From NCBI GenBank assembly GCA_964594905.1, contig CAZQOI010000002.1, forward strand, positions 1-64,000: DNA of 64,000 nt, given 5' to 3'. Source of the DNA: Granulosicoccus sp964594905 (GTDB taxonomy: Bacteria; Pseudomonadota; Gammaproteobacteria; Granulosicoccales; Granulosicoccaceae). Made by a program: the position numbers and the translations under genes. How positions within the stretch are numbered: the stretch's first letter is position 1; each line of letters opens with the position of its first letter. Positions 26,127 to 34,390 of this stretch are shown here, one piece after another. The notes under the pieces are model-generated. The model did not search any database. It was not told where the DNA came from and saw only the letters and a list, made by a program, of their open reading frames with translations.

Positions 26127-27554
26127 ATGAACAAAGAGCCGCCCCTATGCGTCGATTTAGACGGAACTTTGCTGCGTACTGATCTCTTGATAGAAGGTGT
26201 GGCGGTTTTGATTCGCCAGCAACCGTTGGTTATATTCTTTTTGCCTATATGGCTGTTGAAAGGAAAAGCCCGGTTTAAATCTGAAGTCGCTGCCAGAGTC
26301 GATATTTCTGAAGCTCATTTCCCAGTAAACGATCAGGTTGTCAAATTTGTTCGTGATGCCAAAGGAATGCGAGATAGGGTGCTCGTGACTGGTAGCGATC
26401 AACGATTTGCTAATTCAATCGCCAGTAAACTGAATATCTTCGACCGAATAAAAGGTTCTGATAAAACAGTCAATCTTACGAGTACTAGAAAAAGAGATTG
26501 GCTCGTGAGTGAGTATGGCGAAGGTGGTTTCGACTACATAGGTAATGACAAAGATGATCTTAAGGTTTGGCCGGCAGCGCGTCGTAAGCTAGCCGTTTCC
26601 ACTCCAAGCGGAGTGGCAAGTAGCAAAGACGTACAGATAGATCGTGTGTTTGAGCAAACTGAGCCTGGATTGAAAGATTACCTCAGCCTCATGCGTGTAC
26701 ATCAATGGTCAAAAAATCTTTTAATTTTTGTTCCATTTTTTCTTGATCAAGGTTTTGCGGACCTATCGGCAGTTGTTTCCGTCTTAGTTGCGTTTTTAGC
26801 CATGTGTTTACTAGCTTCTGCAACCTATATCGTCAACGATATGCTGGACCTGCAGGCCGATCGTCAAAATGCTACCAAATCCAAACGAGTTTTAGCGAGT
26901 GGTCGCCTGCCGTTGAAAAATGGCATCATCGTGATAGTTTTTCTGATGTTGGGTGTGGTATCCCTTATGTTCCTTCTGCCACAAGCTTTCAACCTGATAC
27001 TGCTTGTTTATCTTGTCGCTACATTGCTGTACTCGTTTGTGCTTAAACAAAGAGCGATCATAGATGTATTAATGATCGCGGCACTACATACCCTTCGCGT
27101 GATTGCTGGAAGCGTCGCAATTGGAGCCGAGCTATCGTTCTGGTTGCTAGCTTTCTCGATGTTTATATTCTTTTCCTTGGCTCTGGCCAAGCGGGTTGCG
27201 GAATTAAAAAATCTGGAGGCAGACGGGCGTTTCGCAACCATTGGTCGGGACTATCAAACAAACGATATCCCTGTCTTATTGGCGAGTGGTGTTTCGACAG
27301 GATTCATGTCTGTATTGGTTATCGCCTTGTATATCAACGGAGAAAAAGTACAACGTTTATATGGTGAACCCATGCTGTTGTGGCTGGTGTGTCCGATAGT
27401 GATGTACTGGGTTGCAAGAATCTGGATCAAAACTTCACGTGGTGAGATGCATGAGGATCCCATCGTTTTTGCGATGCATGACAGGGCTAGTCGATTGGTA
27501 GTGTTAGCTGTAATGCTAGTGGTCGCCTTGGCAATGTTGGTCCCATGGCTGTAA
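26127..27554 (+). CDS. HAD-phosphatase/UbiA fusion: probable polyprenyl-phosphate phosphoribosyltransferase
   Basis: Residues 1-~190 form a HAD-like hydrolase with motif I CVDLDGTLLRTD, motif II VTGSDQRF and motif IV IGNDKDDLKVW. Residues ~190-475 form a UbiA prenyltransferase of about eight helices, with VHQWSKNLLIFVPFF and the Mg-pyrophosphate site NDMLDLQADRQNATKSKRVLASGRL. In mycobacteria a UbiA enzyme (Rv3806c) joins phosphoribosyl pyrophosphate to decaprenyl phosphate, and a phosphatase then removes the 5-phosphate. This protein seems to combine both steps. The genes that follow are DprE1- and DprE2-like, which strongly supports this reading over quinone synthesis. Its last 10 bases overlap the oxidase gene. 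Confidence 0.82.
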   Translation: MNKEPPLCVDLDGTLLRTDLLIEGVAVLIRQQPLVIFFLPIWLLKGKARFKSEVAARVDISEAHFPVNDQVVKFVRDAKGMRDRVLVTGSDQRFANSIASKLNIFDRIKGSDKTVNLTSTRKRDWLVSEYGEGGFDYIGNDKDDLKVWPAARRKLAVSTPSGVASSKDVQIDRVFEQTEPGLKDYLSLMRVHQWSKNLLIFVPFFLDQGFADLSAVVSVLVAFLAMCLLASATYIVNDMLDLQADRQNATKSKRVLASGRLPLKNGIIVIVFLMLGVVSLMFLLPQAFNLILLVYLVATLLYSFVLKQRAIIDVLMIAALHTLRVIAGSVAIGAELSFWLLAFSMFIFFSLALAKRVAELKNLEADGRFATIGRDYQTNDIPVLLASGVSTGFMSVLVIALYINGEKVQRLYGEPMLLWLVCPIVMYWVARIWIKTSRGEMHEDPIVFAMHDRASRLVVLAVMLVVALAMLVPWL

Positions 27555-28861
27555 CGCCTTACCGCAGTTGGGGGTATATCCCTCCGTCCCCGGTTCACGC
27601 CCATACGCCCGCGTGGGCAGGAGAGCTCTTTAGCGGATCCAGTAATAGTTGGCTTCCCTTTGGCAATGGGCGTAGTTACGGCGACTCCTGCTTTAATAGC
27701 GATGGCACATTGATCGATACTCGATCACTGGATCGGTTTATATCGTTTGATCGCATTAACGGTGTGTTAACCGCAGAGCCCGGGGTAACACTCTCTACCA
27801 TTCTTAAGTTCATTGTACCGGCTGGTTGGTTTTTGCCAGTAACCCCCGGAACTAGTTTTGTCACTCTAGGTGGTGCTATTGCCAATGATGTTCACGGTAA
27901 AAATCATCATTGTGACGGTACCTTTGGGCGGCACATCACGCGATTTTCTTTGGTGCGCAGTAGCGGAGAAATACGCGAATGTTCGCCAGACTCAAATGCG
28001 GATCTTTTTGCGGCGACTATTGGAGGTTTCGGTTTGACTGGGGTTATTGCCAATGCAACGGTAAAGTTGATCCCAATACGCAGTAGTTTTTTGGAAACAC
28101 GAACAGATAAATTTTATGGTTTGGATGAATTCCGTGCCCTGTCCGCTGCACGCGCGAGTGAATACCGCTATACGGTGGCATGGCTTGATTGTGCTGCGAG
28201 TGGGCGTAACTTCGCTAGAGGCGTTCTGCTCAGCGCTAACCATGTCGATTATCCTCCGGTATCAGAAAAGCCTGTTGATATCGCACCTAGGCTGAGCATT
28301 CCATTAAATTTTCCAAGTTGGGTGCTCAATCGCTATTCGATTCGAGCTTTCAATAGCGTGTATTTCCATCGTCAATGCAAGCGCGATGGTACGACGTCTC
28401 GTCAGCATTTCAAACCATTTTTTTACCCATTGGATGCCTTGGGACAATGGAATCGAGTATACGGGGCAGGTGGGTTTCACCAGTACCAGTTTGTGGTACC
28501 ACTCGACGCTTCAGAAGCGCTTGAAAATGTCCTCCGGCGTATAGTTCAGTCTGGTTTGGGTTCGTTCCTTGCCGTACTGAAGGAATTCAGCAGTATTCAG
28601 TCGCCTGGGCTGATGTCTTTTCCACGTGCTGGATATTGTCTTGCCCTTGATTTTGCTGCTCGGGGAGCAACAACCGTACGATTGATTGAAGCCATTGATC
28701 GAGAGGTAAAAGAAGCCGGCGGTGCGGCGTATCCGGCGAAGGACCGTCTGATGAGTGAAGACTCGTTTAAAAGTTATTTTCCGGCCTGGGAAACATTTTC
28801 CGATTTGGTCGATCCGCAGTTTCATTCAGATTTTTGGCAGCGAGTAAGTGGACAGACCTAA
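27545..28861 (+). CDS. DprE1-like FAD-dependent polyprenyl-phosphoryl-ribose 2-oxidase
   Basis: The 438 residues align throughout, from memory, with mycobacterial DprE1. The FAD-binding domain has FGNGRSYGDSC (~40), PGTSFVTLGGAIANDVHGKNHH (~105-120) and GGFGLTGVIANATVKL. The substrate domain has FYPLDALGQWNRVYGAGGFHQYQFVVP. Tyr396 and Lys399 (YPAKD) match the DprE1 active-site Tyr415/Lys418. The position of Cys387, the target of benzothiazinones, appears to be Ala367 (GYCLALDF). The reaction oxidises the 2-hydroxyl of polyprenyl-P-ribose to a keto group, the first half of epimerisation to arabinose. It is coupled to the UbiA gene by overlap and lies 9 bases before the DprE2-like gene. Confidence 0.88.
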   Translation: MAVTPYRSWGYIPPSPVHAHTPAWAGELFSGSSNSWLPFGNGRSYGDSCFNSDGTLIDTRSLDRFISFDRINGVLTAEPGVTLSTILKFIVPAGWFLPVTPGTSFVTLGGAIANDVHGKNHHCDGTFGRHITRFSLVRSSGEIRECSPDSNADLFAATIGGFGLTGVIANATVKLIPIRSSFLETRTDKFYGLDEFRALSAARASEYRYTVAWLDCAASGRNFARGVLLSANHVDYPPVSEKPVDIAPRLSIPLNFPSWVLNRYSIRAFNSVYFHRQCKRDGTTSRQHFKPFFYPLDALGQWNRVYGAGGFHQYQFVVPLDASEALENVLRRIVQSGLGSFLAVLKEFSSIQSPGLMSFPRAGYCLALDFAARGATTVRLIEAIDREVKEAGGAAYPAKDRLMSEDSFKSYFPAWETFSDLVDPQFHSDFWQRVSGQT

Positions 28862-28870
28862 CTAACTATC

Positions 28871-29644
28871 ATGAATACAATTGACGATAAGTTAAGCAAC
28901 ACGATGGTTGGAAGCGCGGTAATACTTGGTGCGACCTCAGCTCTCGCGCAAGCGGTCGCTCGAGAGCTGATCGATAATGGCCAGTCATTGGTGTTAGTCG
29001 CGCGTGATTCGGAAAAACTTGATGTGGTGAAGGCAGATCTATCGTCGCGAGTAAATAGTAATGCCAGTGTGCAGTCTCGAGTTGTTGACTTAGGTGATAT
29101 TCAGGCTCATGCAGCGCTCATTGAAGCGACGAAATCTGCGGAGAGCTATTGGTTGTTCTACGGTAGCCTTCCGGATCAGGAAGCCTGTGCTACTGATTGG
29201 GAGATGACTGAGCAGGCGCTAAATCTAAATTTCACGAGTGCCGCATCTTTGCTAAGTCGTGCTGCTAATGAATTTGAAGCTCGCGGAGGCGGTTCATTGG
29301 TCGTAGTTACTTCTGTGGCGGGCGATCGAGGCAGGCAAAGCAATTATATTTATGGAACAGCAAAGGGTGCTCTGAGCCTTTTTTGTCAGGGATTGCGTAA
29401 TCGCCTCCACAATAGTGGTGTTCAAGTGTTAACTGTCAAACCAGGGTTTATCGATACGCCAATGACATCCGATATTGCTAAAAAACCCGCAATCTTATGG
29501 GTTTCTCCCAAGCGCGTTGCGAGTGATATGGTTCGCGCTCAAAAACGCGGTAAGGACGTACTCTATACCCCTTGGTTCTGGTATTTCATCTTGTTGGTAA
29601 TTCGCTTGATTCCTGAGCGGGTTTTCAAACGATTGAGTTTATAA
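28871..29644 (+). CDS. DprE2-like SDR, polyprenyl-phosphoryl-2-keto-ribose reductase
   Basis: This 257-residue short-chain dehydrogenase has a cofactor motif AVILGATSALAQAVAREL near residue 17, a catalytic serine in VVTSVAGDRGRQSN and catalytic Tyr/Lys in YIYGTAKGALSLF. Its C-terminal end (PWFWYFILLVIRLIPERVFKRL) is a hydrophobic, basic membrane-binding tail as in DprE2. With the DprE1-like oxidase it would complete inversion at C2, giving polyprenyl-phosphoryl-arabinose, the donor of arabinofuranosyl units. The pairing and gene order are the main evidence for specificity; SDR sequence alone would not settle it. Confidence 0.85.
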   Translation: MNTIDDKLSNTMVGSAVILGATSALAQAVARELIDNGQSLVLVARDSEKLDVVKADLSSRVNSNASVQSRVVDLGDIQAHAALIEATKSAESYWLFYGSLPDQEACATDWEMTEQALNLNFTSAASLLSRAANEFEARGGGSLVVVTSVAGDRGRQSNYIYGTAKGALSLFCQGLRNRLHNSGVQVLTVKPGFIDTPMTSDIAKKPAILWVSPKRVASDMVRAQKRGKDVLYTPWFWYFILLVIRLIPERVFKRLSL

Positions 29645-29687
29645 ACCAAGACTGAACACTAATACGATTCCTTCTGAAATCATCACT

Positions 29688-30059
29688 ATGACGAAGTTTA
29701 TTCCATTAATTTTATTTACGGTTCTGACCAATTTCCTGTCTCAAATCATGCTTAAGAAAGGTATGACGTCTCTACCAAAATTTGAGCTGAGTGCTAGTGA
29801 AATCCTTGGATCTGTATTTACGATCGTATTTAATCCTTGGGTTTTCTTTGGGCTCATCATGATGGTTATTAGTATGGGGACGCACCTGATCGTTCTTTCA
29901 CGAGTAGAGATCAGTTTTGCGTATCCGTTTCTGGGCCTGTCTTTCGTATTGATCACTCTATGGGGATACTTTGCTTTAGGCGAGGATGTCACTATTTGGC
30001 GGGTTGCAGGTGTATTGTTGATATGTAGTGGTGTTGCCTTGGTCGCACGCAGTGCGTGA
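29688..30059 (+). CDS. Four-helix EamA/SMR-family transporter, candidate lipid-sugar flippase
   Basis: The 123 residues form four transmembrane helices, starting with FIPLILFTVLTNFLSQIMLKKGM. The last two (VEISFAYPFLGLSFVLITLWGYFALGEDV and VAGVLLICSGVALVA) carry the small-multidrug-resistance/EamA pattern also seen in ArnE/ArnF. ArnEF proteins move undecaprenyl-phosphoryl-aminoarabinose across the inner membrane. Between the DprE-like genes and a sugar epimerase, this protein is a natural candidate to flip polyprenyl-phosphoryl-pentose; that is inference. Small proteins of this type normally work as dimers. It lies 43 bases after the reductase gene. Confidence 0.82.
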   Translation: MTKFIPLILFTVLTNFLSQIMLKKGMTSLPKFELSASEILGSVFTIVFNPWVFFGLIMMVISMGTHLIVLSRVEISFAYPFLGLSFVLITLWGYFALGEDVTIWRVAGVLLICSGVALVARSA

Positions 30060-30098
30060 GATTGTTACTACGAAACTGATTATCTTGAGTACTGAACA

Positions 30099-31088
30099 AT
30101 GAAGCATATAATTTTTGGCGGTGATGGTTTTCTCGGCACAGAGTTAACGAAAAAACTCGTTGATCGTGGCGAGCGCGTACTGATCTGCGATGAAAAAAAA
30201 TCACCCCAATTTGGTAACTACGAATTGGCCGGTGTTGAATATCTTAAGATGGACGTTACCAACAAGGAATCCTTTGAGTCGATTCCAGTAGATGAAGGCG
30301 ATATCGTTTATCACTTCGCGGCTCGCCTTCTGGTACCCATATTGCCAAGAGCTGAGCGAAAGGACTATTTCTGGGAAGCGTTATATGTTGGAACCGTAAA
30401 TGTTCTTGAATGGATGCAAGCGAAAAATCTCAAGAACATGATTTACTACACTACAGATATGGTTTATGGACACACGGTCGAAAATCCACGAACTGAAGAA
30501 CATCCACGAGCGCCAATTGGTCCTTATGGTGAAGCCAAATATCAGACAGAGCATCTGGTTGATGAATACCGTAGCAAGGGCTTCAATATTACTTTGTTCA
30601 GGCCGCGGCTGATTATTGGGCATGGACGACTTGGTATATTAGAGAAACTATTTAAACTTATTGATAAGAATCTTCCTGTACCAACCATTGGTAGCGGTAA
30701 AAATTATTATCAATTTATCTCGGTAAGTGATTGTGCTGATGCTTGTTTAGCAGCCGTTGACAAAAAATTTCCTAATGAAGATTTCAATCTAGGCTCTAGT
30801 AACCCGCCAACTGTAAATGAGCTGTTGAAGCAGCTGATAGACGAGGCTGGCAGTAAAAGTATTCTAATTCCCACTCCCGCGTTTGCAGTGAAATGGACAC
30901 TTGATCTACTTGACCGAGTTGGTAAACCATTAATGGACCCGGAGCAGTACTGGATAGCAGATGAAACTTGCGTGCTGGATTGCTCCAAAGGCGAACGTCT
31001 GCTTGATTGGGTCCCAAAGGATGATGACGTCAGTATGCTGCTAGTGGCCTATCGCGATTACAAGGCTGGTAGATCAAGAGATATATAG
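30099..31088 (+). CDS. NAD-dependent nucleotide-sugar epimerase/dehydratase
   Basis: This is a 329-residue extended SDR with GGDGFLGTEL (NAD-binding glycine motif), VYHFAARLLVP, catalytic Thr/Ser-equivalent YYTTDMVYG and YGEAK (Tyr-x3-Lys). The C-terminal region (YQFISVSDCADACLAAV, NLGSSNPPTVNELL) is typical of GalE-like and UDP-sugar dehydratase enzymes. The exact sugar cannot be assigned. As the last gene of the arabinose-like module, 39 bases after the transporter, it could supply a second donor or modify the pentose. A 271-base AT-rich gap follows, without a clear terminator. Confidence 0.85.
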   Translation: MKHIIFGGDGFLGTELTKKLVDRGERVLICDEKKSPQFGNYELAGVEYLKMDVTNKESFESIPVDEGDIVYHFAARLLVPILPRAERKDYFWEALYVGTVNVLEWMQAKNLKNMIYYTTDMVYGHTVENPRTEEHPRAPIGPYGEAKYQTEHLVDEYRSKGFNITLFRPRLIIGHGRLGILEKLFKLIDKNLPVPTIGSGKNYYQFISVSDCADACLAAVDKKFPNEDFNLGSSNPPTVNELLKQLIDEAGSKSILIPTPAFAVKWTLDLLDRVGKPLMDPEQYWIADETCVLDCSKGERLLDWVPKDDDVSMLLVAYRDYKAGRSRDI

Positions 31089-31359
31089 ATTGAATAAATA
31101 GAATTTTTGAGTGCGATGCATTCCCTGTTATTGAGACAGTAAATATTCTTTTTAGGAAGTTGATACAAGAGTTTTCATGTGTCAGCTTTTGATATGTAAG
31201 TTAATTAGCGCGATATTGTTTTTCTAGTTTAAAATTTCGATACTATTTTTGTAACTGATTTAGTTTGTTGTAGATTGGCATCTAGAGTATTTTTAGTTTG
31301 TTTGCGAAAGCCGAGTATTTGCTCCCTGATCAAATAATTATCATTGTGAGTAGCATCGT

Positions 31360-32691
31360 ATGCCAGATATTCTAGAGGCAATTAAACTGACGGTAGGCAA
31401 GTTGAATCTGAGTTCTGGATTCCGACATTATATTGCAAATACAATGTGGCTTTTTGCCGAAAAATTCTTGGGCGCTGTAGCCGTTTTGTTTGTCGGTGTC
31501 TGGATTGCTAGATATCTTGGTCCAGTTGATTTTGGCAAATTAAGTTTTGCACAAAGTTTGGTTATGTTGTTTTCTGTGGTTGCAACTCTCGGTCTTATCA
31601 GAATTATAGATAGAGAATTAGTACCTAAAAGCAGCAACCAAGAACAAATCGTTAATACTTCCGTGGTTCTAGTTATGGCTGGAGCGGTGCTCGTTTATAC
31701 GCTGTTATTGGCATTTCTTTGGATTCGAGATTACGAGAAGACTACTAGCTTGATTGTTGCGATTGTCGGGATCGGCACATTCTTTCAAGTAAATCGTGTT
31801 TACACAGCTTTTTACTATAGTCAGGTGCGTGCCAGGAAAGTTGTTATTGCTACTGTGTTGGCGTTGATCTTATCTAACGTCATAAAAATTGCATTTATAC
31901 TTCTTGAAGCGCCACTGGTTGTATTTGCGGTTACAATTTTTCTCGATAGTGCAATATTGTTTCCCGTTCTTTTGTATATATCTCGCGACACGCGAGCTCG
32001 ACTTCGACTGCACGCATTCTCTTTAACACGTGCAAGAAACCTTCTTAGAGACTCGTGGCCGTATATATTGAGTGGTTTTCTAGCCACTGTATATCTGAAG
32101 ATCGATACCATAATGATTAAGGAGTTAGCGGGAAATAATGCTGCAGGGCAATATGCAGCGGCTGCCAGACTCAGTGAAGGTTTACATTATATAGCTATAA
32201 CTCTGATGTCCTCACTTTACCCGGCCATAGTTAATTCTAAAGCAACTAGTGAGAGTCTTTACCGCACGAGACTATCAAGTCTTTATTCTTTTCTTTTTTA
32301 CTTGGCCATTGCAATTGCCATTTTTGTTGGCTTCTTGAGCGAGAGAATAATCGCAATTTTATATGGCCCCGCCTTTACTGAGGCAGCTTCGGTATTGTTC
32401 ATACATGTATGGTCATGTGTATTTTTCTTTGTAGGTACGTGTAGCAGTCGTTGGTTGTTGACGGAGAATTTGCAAAAACTAGTTGCGATAAATACACTTC
32501 TAGGAGCTAGTTTAAATGTTGCTCTTAATTTTTACTTGATTCCGCGTTACGGAATTGAAGGTGCCGCATGGGCTACGATGATTTCATATAGTTTTGTTGC
32601 ATACTTATGCTTTGTTCTATGGAAATCCACACGTGAAAATTTTATCTTGATGTCACGTGCATTTTTTAGACTTCCCAAGTTGAATTGGTGA
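31360..32691 (+). CDS. Wzx-type polysaccharide flippase, second copy
   Basis: This 443-residue integral membrane protein has about 12 helices. The N-terminal motif (YIANTMWLFAEKFLGAVAVLFVGVWIARYLGPVDFGKLSFA) and the later DTIMIKELAGNNAAGQYAAAARLSE are characteristic of O-antigen and teichoic-acid flippases. It should translocate lipid-linked repeat units. It is clearly different from the flippase at 7325 and more AT-rich, which suggests a separate origin. It probably serves the genes of region C. Confidence 0.92.
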   Translation: MPDILEAIKLTVGKLNLSSGFRHYIANTMWLFAEKFLGAVAVLFVGVWIARYLGPVDFGKLSFAQSLVMLFSVVATLGLIRIIDRELVPKSSNQEQIVNTSVVLVMAGAVLVYTLLLAFLWIRDYEKTTSLIVAIVGIGTFFQVNRVYTAFYYSQVRARKVVIATVLALILSNVIKIAFILLEAPLVVFAVTIFLDSAILFPVLLYISRDTRARLRLHAFSLTRARNLLRDSWPYILSGFLATVYLKIDTIMIKELAGNNAAGQYAAAARLSEGLHYIAITLMSSLYPAIVNSKATSESLYRTRLSSLYSFLFYLAIAIAIFVGFLSERIIAILYGPAFTEAASVLFIHVWSCVFFFVGTCSSRWLLTENLQKLVAINTLLGASLNVALNFYLIPRYGIEGAAWATMISYSFVAYLCFVLWKSTRENFILMSRAFFRLPKLNW

Positions 32692-32748
32692 TTTCATACA
32701 GATTTAAATCACCCTTTAAACGAGTTAGGTGTTAGTTACTCTAGTAAT

Positions 32749-33687
32749 CTAGAATTGTATTTTAGTAAGACAGGCTTGTTTTAGATCTGTATAGACGTTT
32801 ATCAATTTCTCGATTTCATCATCGGGTACTCCTACATTTCTTAAGTCTTGAGGAGTGGGCTTTAATTGTTTGGCGCGTACCTCTGTAGCGTTGTGCCTCG
32901 ATCGGTTGCCTAATAGATGTGTTTTTTCTGGAGTTAAATTGTCGGGGTTTACATCAAGTGAGCCCCAATCTAATTTTAAAGCTAAAGTCTTCAGAACGAT
33001 ATCCGGGTTGTTAACCATGTCGTCAAAAAATATAGTCGCAGATCGGTCAAGATTTTCGTTGCATAGTTTCTGGGCGCTGGTGTTATAAGTAATCCAGCTA
33101 CGTACATTGAATCGTGCAGACTTTCCACGTGTATTGTGCCTGGTTGCCGCAGAGTGAATCGCCGCAATGGGGTCTCTGATTAAGTGAATAATTTGATTAT
33201 GCTTGTTTGTTTTGGTGAAGATATCTGCCCTTACCAAGTTTTTGGTGCCATCAAGAAAATAGTTGAAATTACCGAGTTCACCTATAGAGTTGAGGTATCC
33301 ACTCTCTCGTTTCAGAAAGCTAGAGAATGCGTTGGAGTAACCGATAGTTCTGCCTAACGTTTGATAGAGAGGTAAAAAACGAGTGCCTTCAAATCGAGAA
33401 GAAATGGTGGAGATCGGCATTCGGTAACGACTATTAAGAATCATGCCTGTTGGTAATCCCCTTGATTGAAGTTGCTCAGCTAGTCGTGTTCTGAAATGAC
33501 ATGTGGCTAAGGAGTCTCCACAGTTGCAGAGATCTAGCTCACTGTTAATGCCAGGTATTAGATAGGTGTCCCCAAAACCTATGAATCGATCATCCTGACA
33601 AAGCATAATGCCTAAAAGTGTTGACCCTGAAAACGAGAAAGACAGTAGGTTCACTCTCTGTATCGTAGATGTATTAAATTTTCTCAT
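32749..33687 (-). CDS. Sulfotransferase family protein
   Basis: The 312-residue cytosolic-type enzyme has a 5'-phosphosulfate loop LLSFSFSGSTLLGIML at residues ~14-29. A 3'-phosphate-binding region IIHLIRDPIAAIHSAATRHN lies near residue 170, with Arg and Ser as expected for PAPS enzymes. ATIFFDDMVNNPDIVLKTLALKLDW follows the usual pattern. It would transfer sulfate from PAPS to a carbohydrate hydroxyl. Sulfated polysaccharides are common in marine bacteria. It is convergent with the flippase gene and divergent from the lyase-like gene over a 703-base gap. The genes that make PAPS are not in the window. Confidence 0.83.
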   Translation of the reverse strand: MRKFNTSTIQRVNLLSFSFSGSTLLGIMLCQDDRFIGFGDTYLIPGINSELDLCNCGDSLATCHFRTRLAEQLQSRGLPTGMILNSRYRMPISTISSRFEGTRFLPLYQTLGRTIGYSNAFSSFLKRESGYLNSIGELGNFNYFLDGTKNLVRADIFTKTNKHNQIIHLIRDPIAAIHSAATRHNTRGKSARFNVRSWITYNTSAQKLCNENLDRSATIFFDDMVNNPDIVLKTLALKLDWGSLDVNPDNLTPEKTHLLGNRSRHNATEVRAKQLKPTPQDLRNVGVPDDEIEKLINVYTDLKQACLTKIQF

Positions 33688-33749
33688 TTATGAGTTTTGT
33701 ATGACATATTTGTGATTGTTGTTATGGGGGGGTATTTTTCATTCTAACA

Positions 33750-33803
33750 ACGCTAGTGTGTCGATATATATTTTGCTTTACAGAATTATTATAACACTAG
33801 CGT
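33750..33803. promoter_or_regulatory. Perfect 10-bp inverted repeat with 34-base spacer
   Basis: ACGCTAGTGT (33750-33759) and ACACTAGCGT (33794-33803) are exact reverse complements. They lie about 65-115 bases upstream of the sulfotransferase start and far upstream of the lyase gene. The arms are too far apart for a compact hairpin terminator and no T-run follows; a pair of regulator sites or a looping operator is more likely. Confidence 0.45.
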
Positions 33804-33954
33804 ATAGATGAGGTTATAAGGCTCTAGTAATGCTGGTAAATTATTAATAATTCAAGGTGGATCAGATTTGTATTTGTGCGGAAATATTTATTTTGCTCGA
33901 TAAATTAGAGTGCTAGTTAGAAGCAGATTATTCCGCGGAAAAGGAAAGGTATCA

Positions 33955-33996
33955 ATGGCATGTCTAAAGTTATATTTCAGAGATGGTAAAGATTAA
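33955..33996 (+). CDS. Possible 13-residue leader peptide
   Basis: An ATG preceded by AAGGAAAGG (spacing about 5-7 bases) opens a 13-codon frame encoding MACLKLYFRDGKD. Eleven bases after its stop lies a terminator-like hairpin. This layout resembles a translated leader before an attenuator. The peptide has no strong run of one amino acid, so the sensed signal is unclear. It may also be a chance frame. Confidence 0.25.
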   Translation: MACLKLYFRDGKD

Positions 33997-34006
33997 GAAT
34001 TTGACG

Positions 34007-34032
34007 TAGCTCTTTCAGAGCTATTTTCTTTT
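34007..34032 (+). terminator. Hairpin followed by T-rich run
   Basis: TAGCTCT (34007-34013) and AGAGCTA (34017-34023) make a perfect 7-bp stem with a 3-base loop, followed by TTTTCTTTT. It has the form of a weak rho-independent terminator on the plus strand. No annotated gene ends just upstream except the possible leader peptide. It could terminate a small RNA or attenuate the lyase gene at 34391. Confidence 0.5.
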
Positions 34033-34390
34033 ATTTGTCGGATATTGGGGTTTTTTATAATTGCGAATACATGGTGTGCATATGAATTTTCATCATGAAT
34101 AAATGAAATATGAATTAGGAGGGGTTTAAATAATTTGACATGAACTGTGACCCATAACTCGTTTCAACTTACATTTTTATATTAAACAGCCAGTAAAAAT
34201 AGCTTGAGTTCACAAAGAAGGGTACGCTTAGATGGAATTGGTCGAGAAGCTTTTCTGGTAGGAAATAATTCTTGATTGTCATTATAGGAACGGTCGAATT
34301 TACCGATAACTATGGACTAAGGTTTTGGCTTTTTCAGTTGTTTCAATTGTCAGCTGATCTTTAAATTGCCAAATAAATTCATTTTTGTGA

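Larger units (their letters stand above)
33688..34390. other. 703-bp AT-rich divergent intergenic region
   Basis: This is the longest gap of the window. It contains a 10-bp inverted repeat (33750-33803), a short ribosome-bound-looking reading frame of 13 codons (33955-33996) and a terminator-like hairpin (34007-34032). Beyond these I see no protein-like frame. The presence of a hairpin and T-run before the lyase gene indicates that a small transcript ends here or that the lyase transcript is attenuated. Confidence 0.6.
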
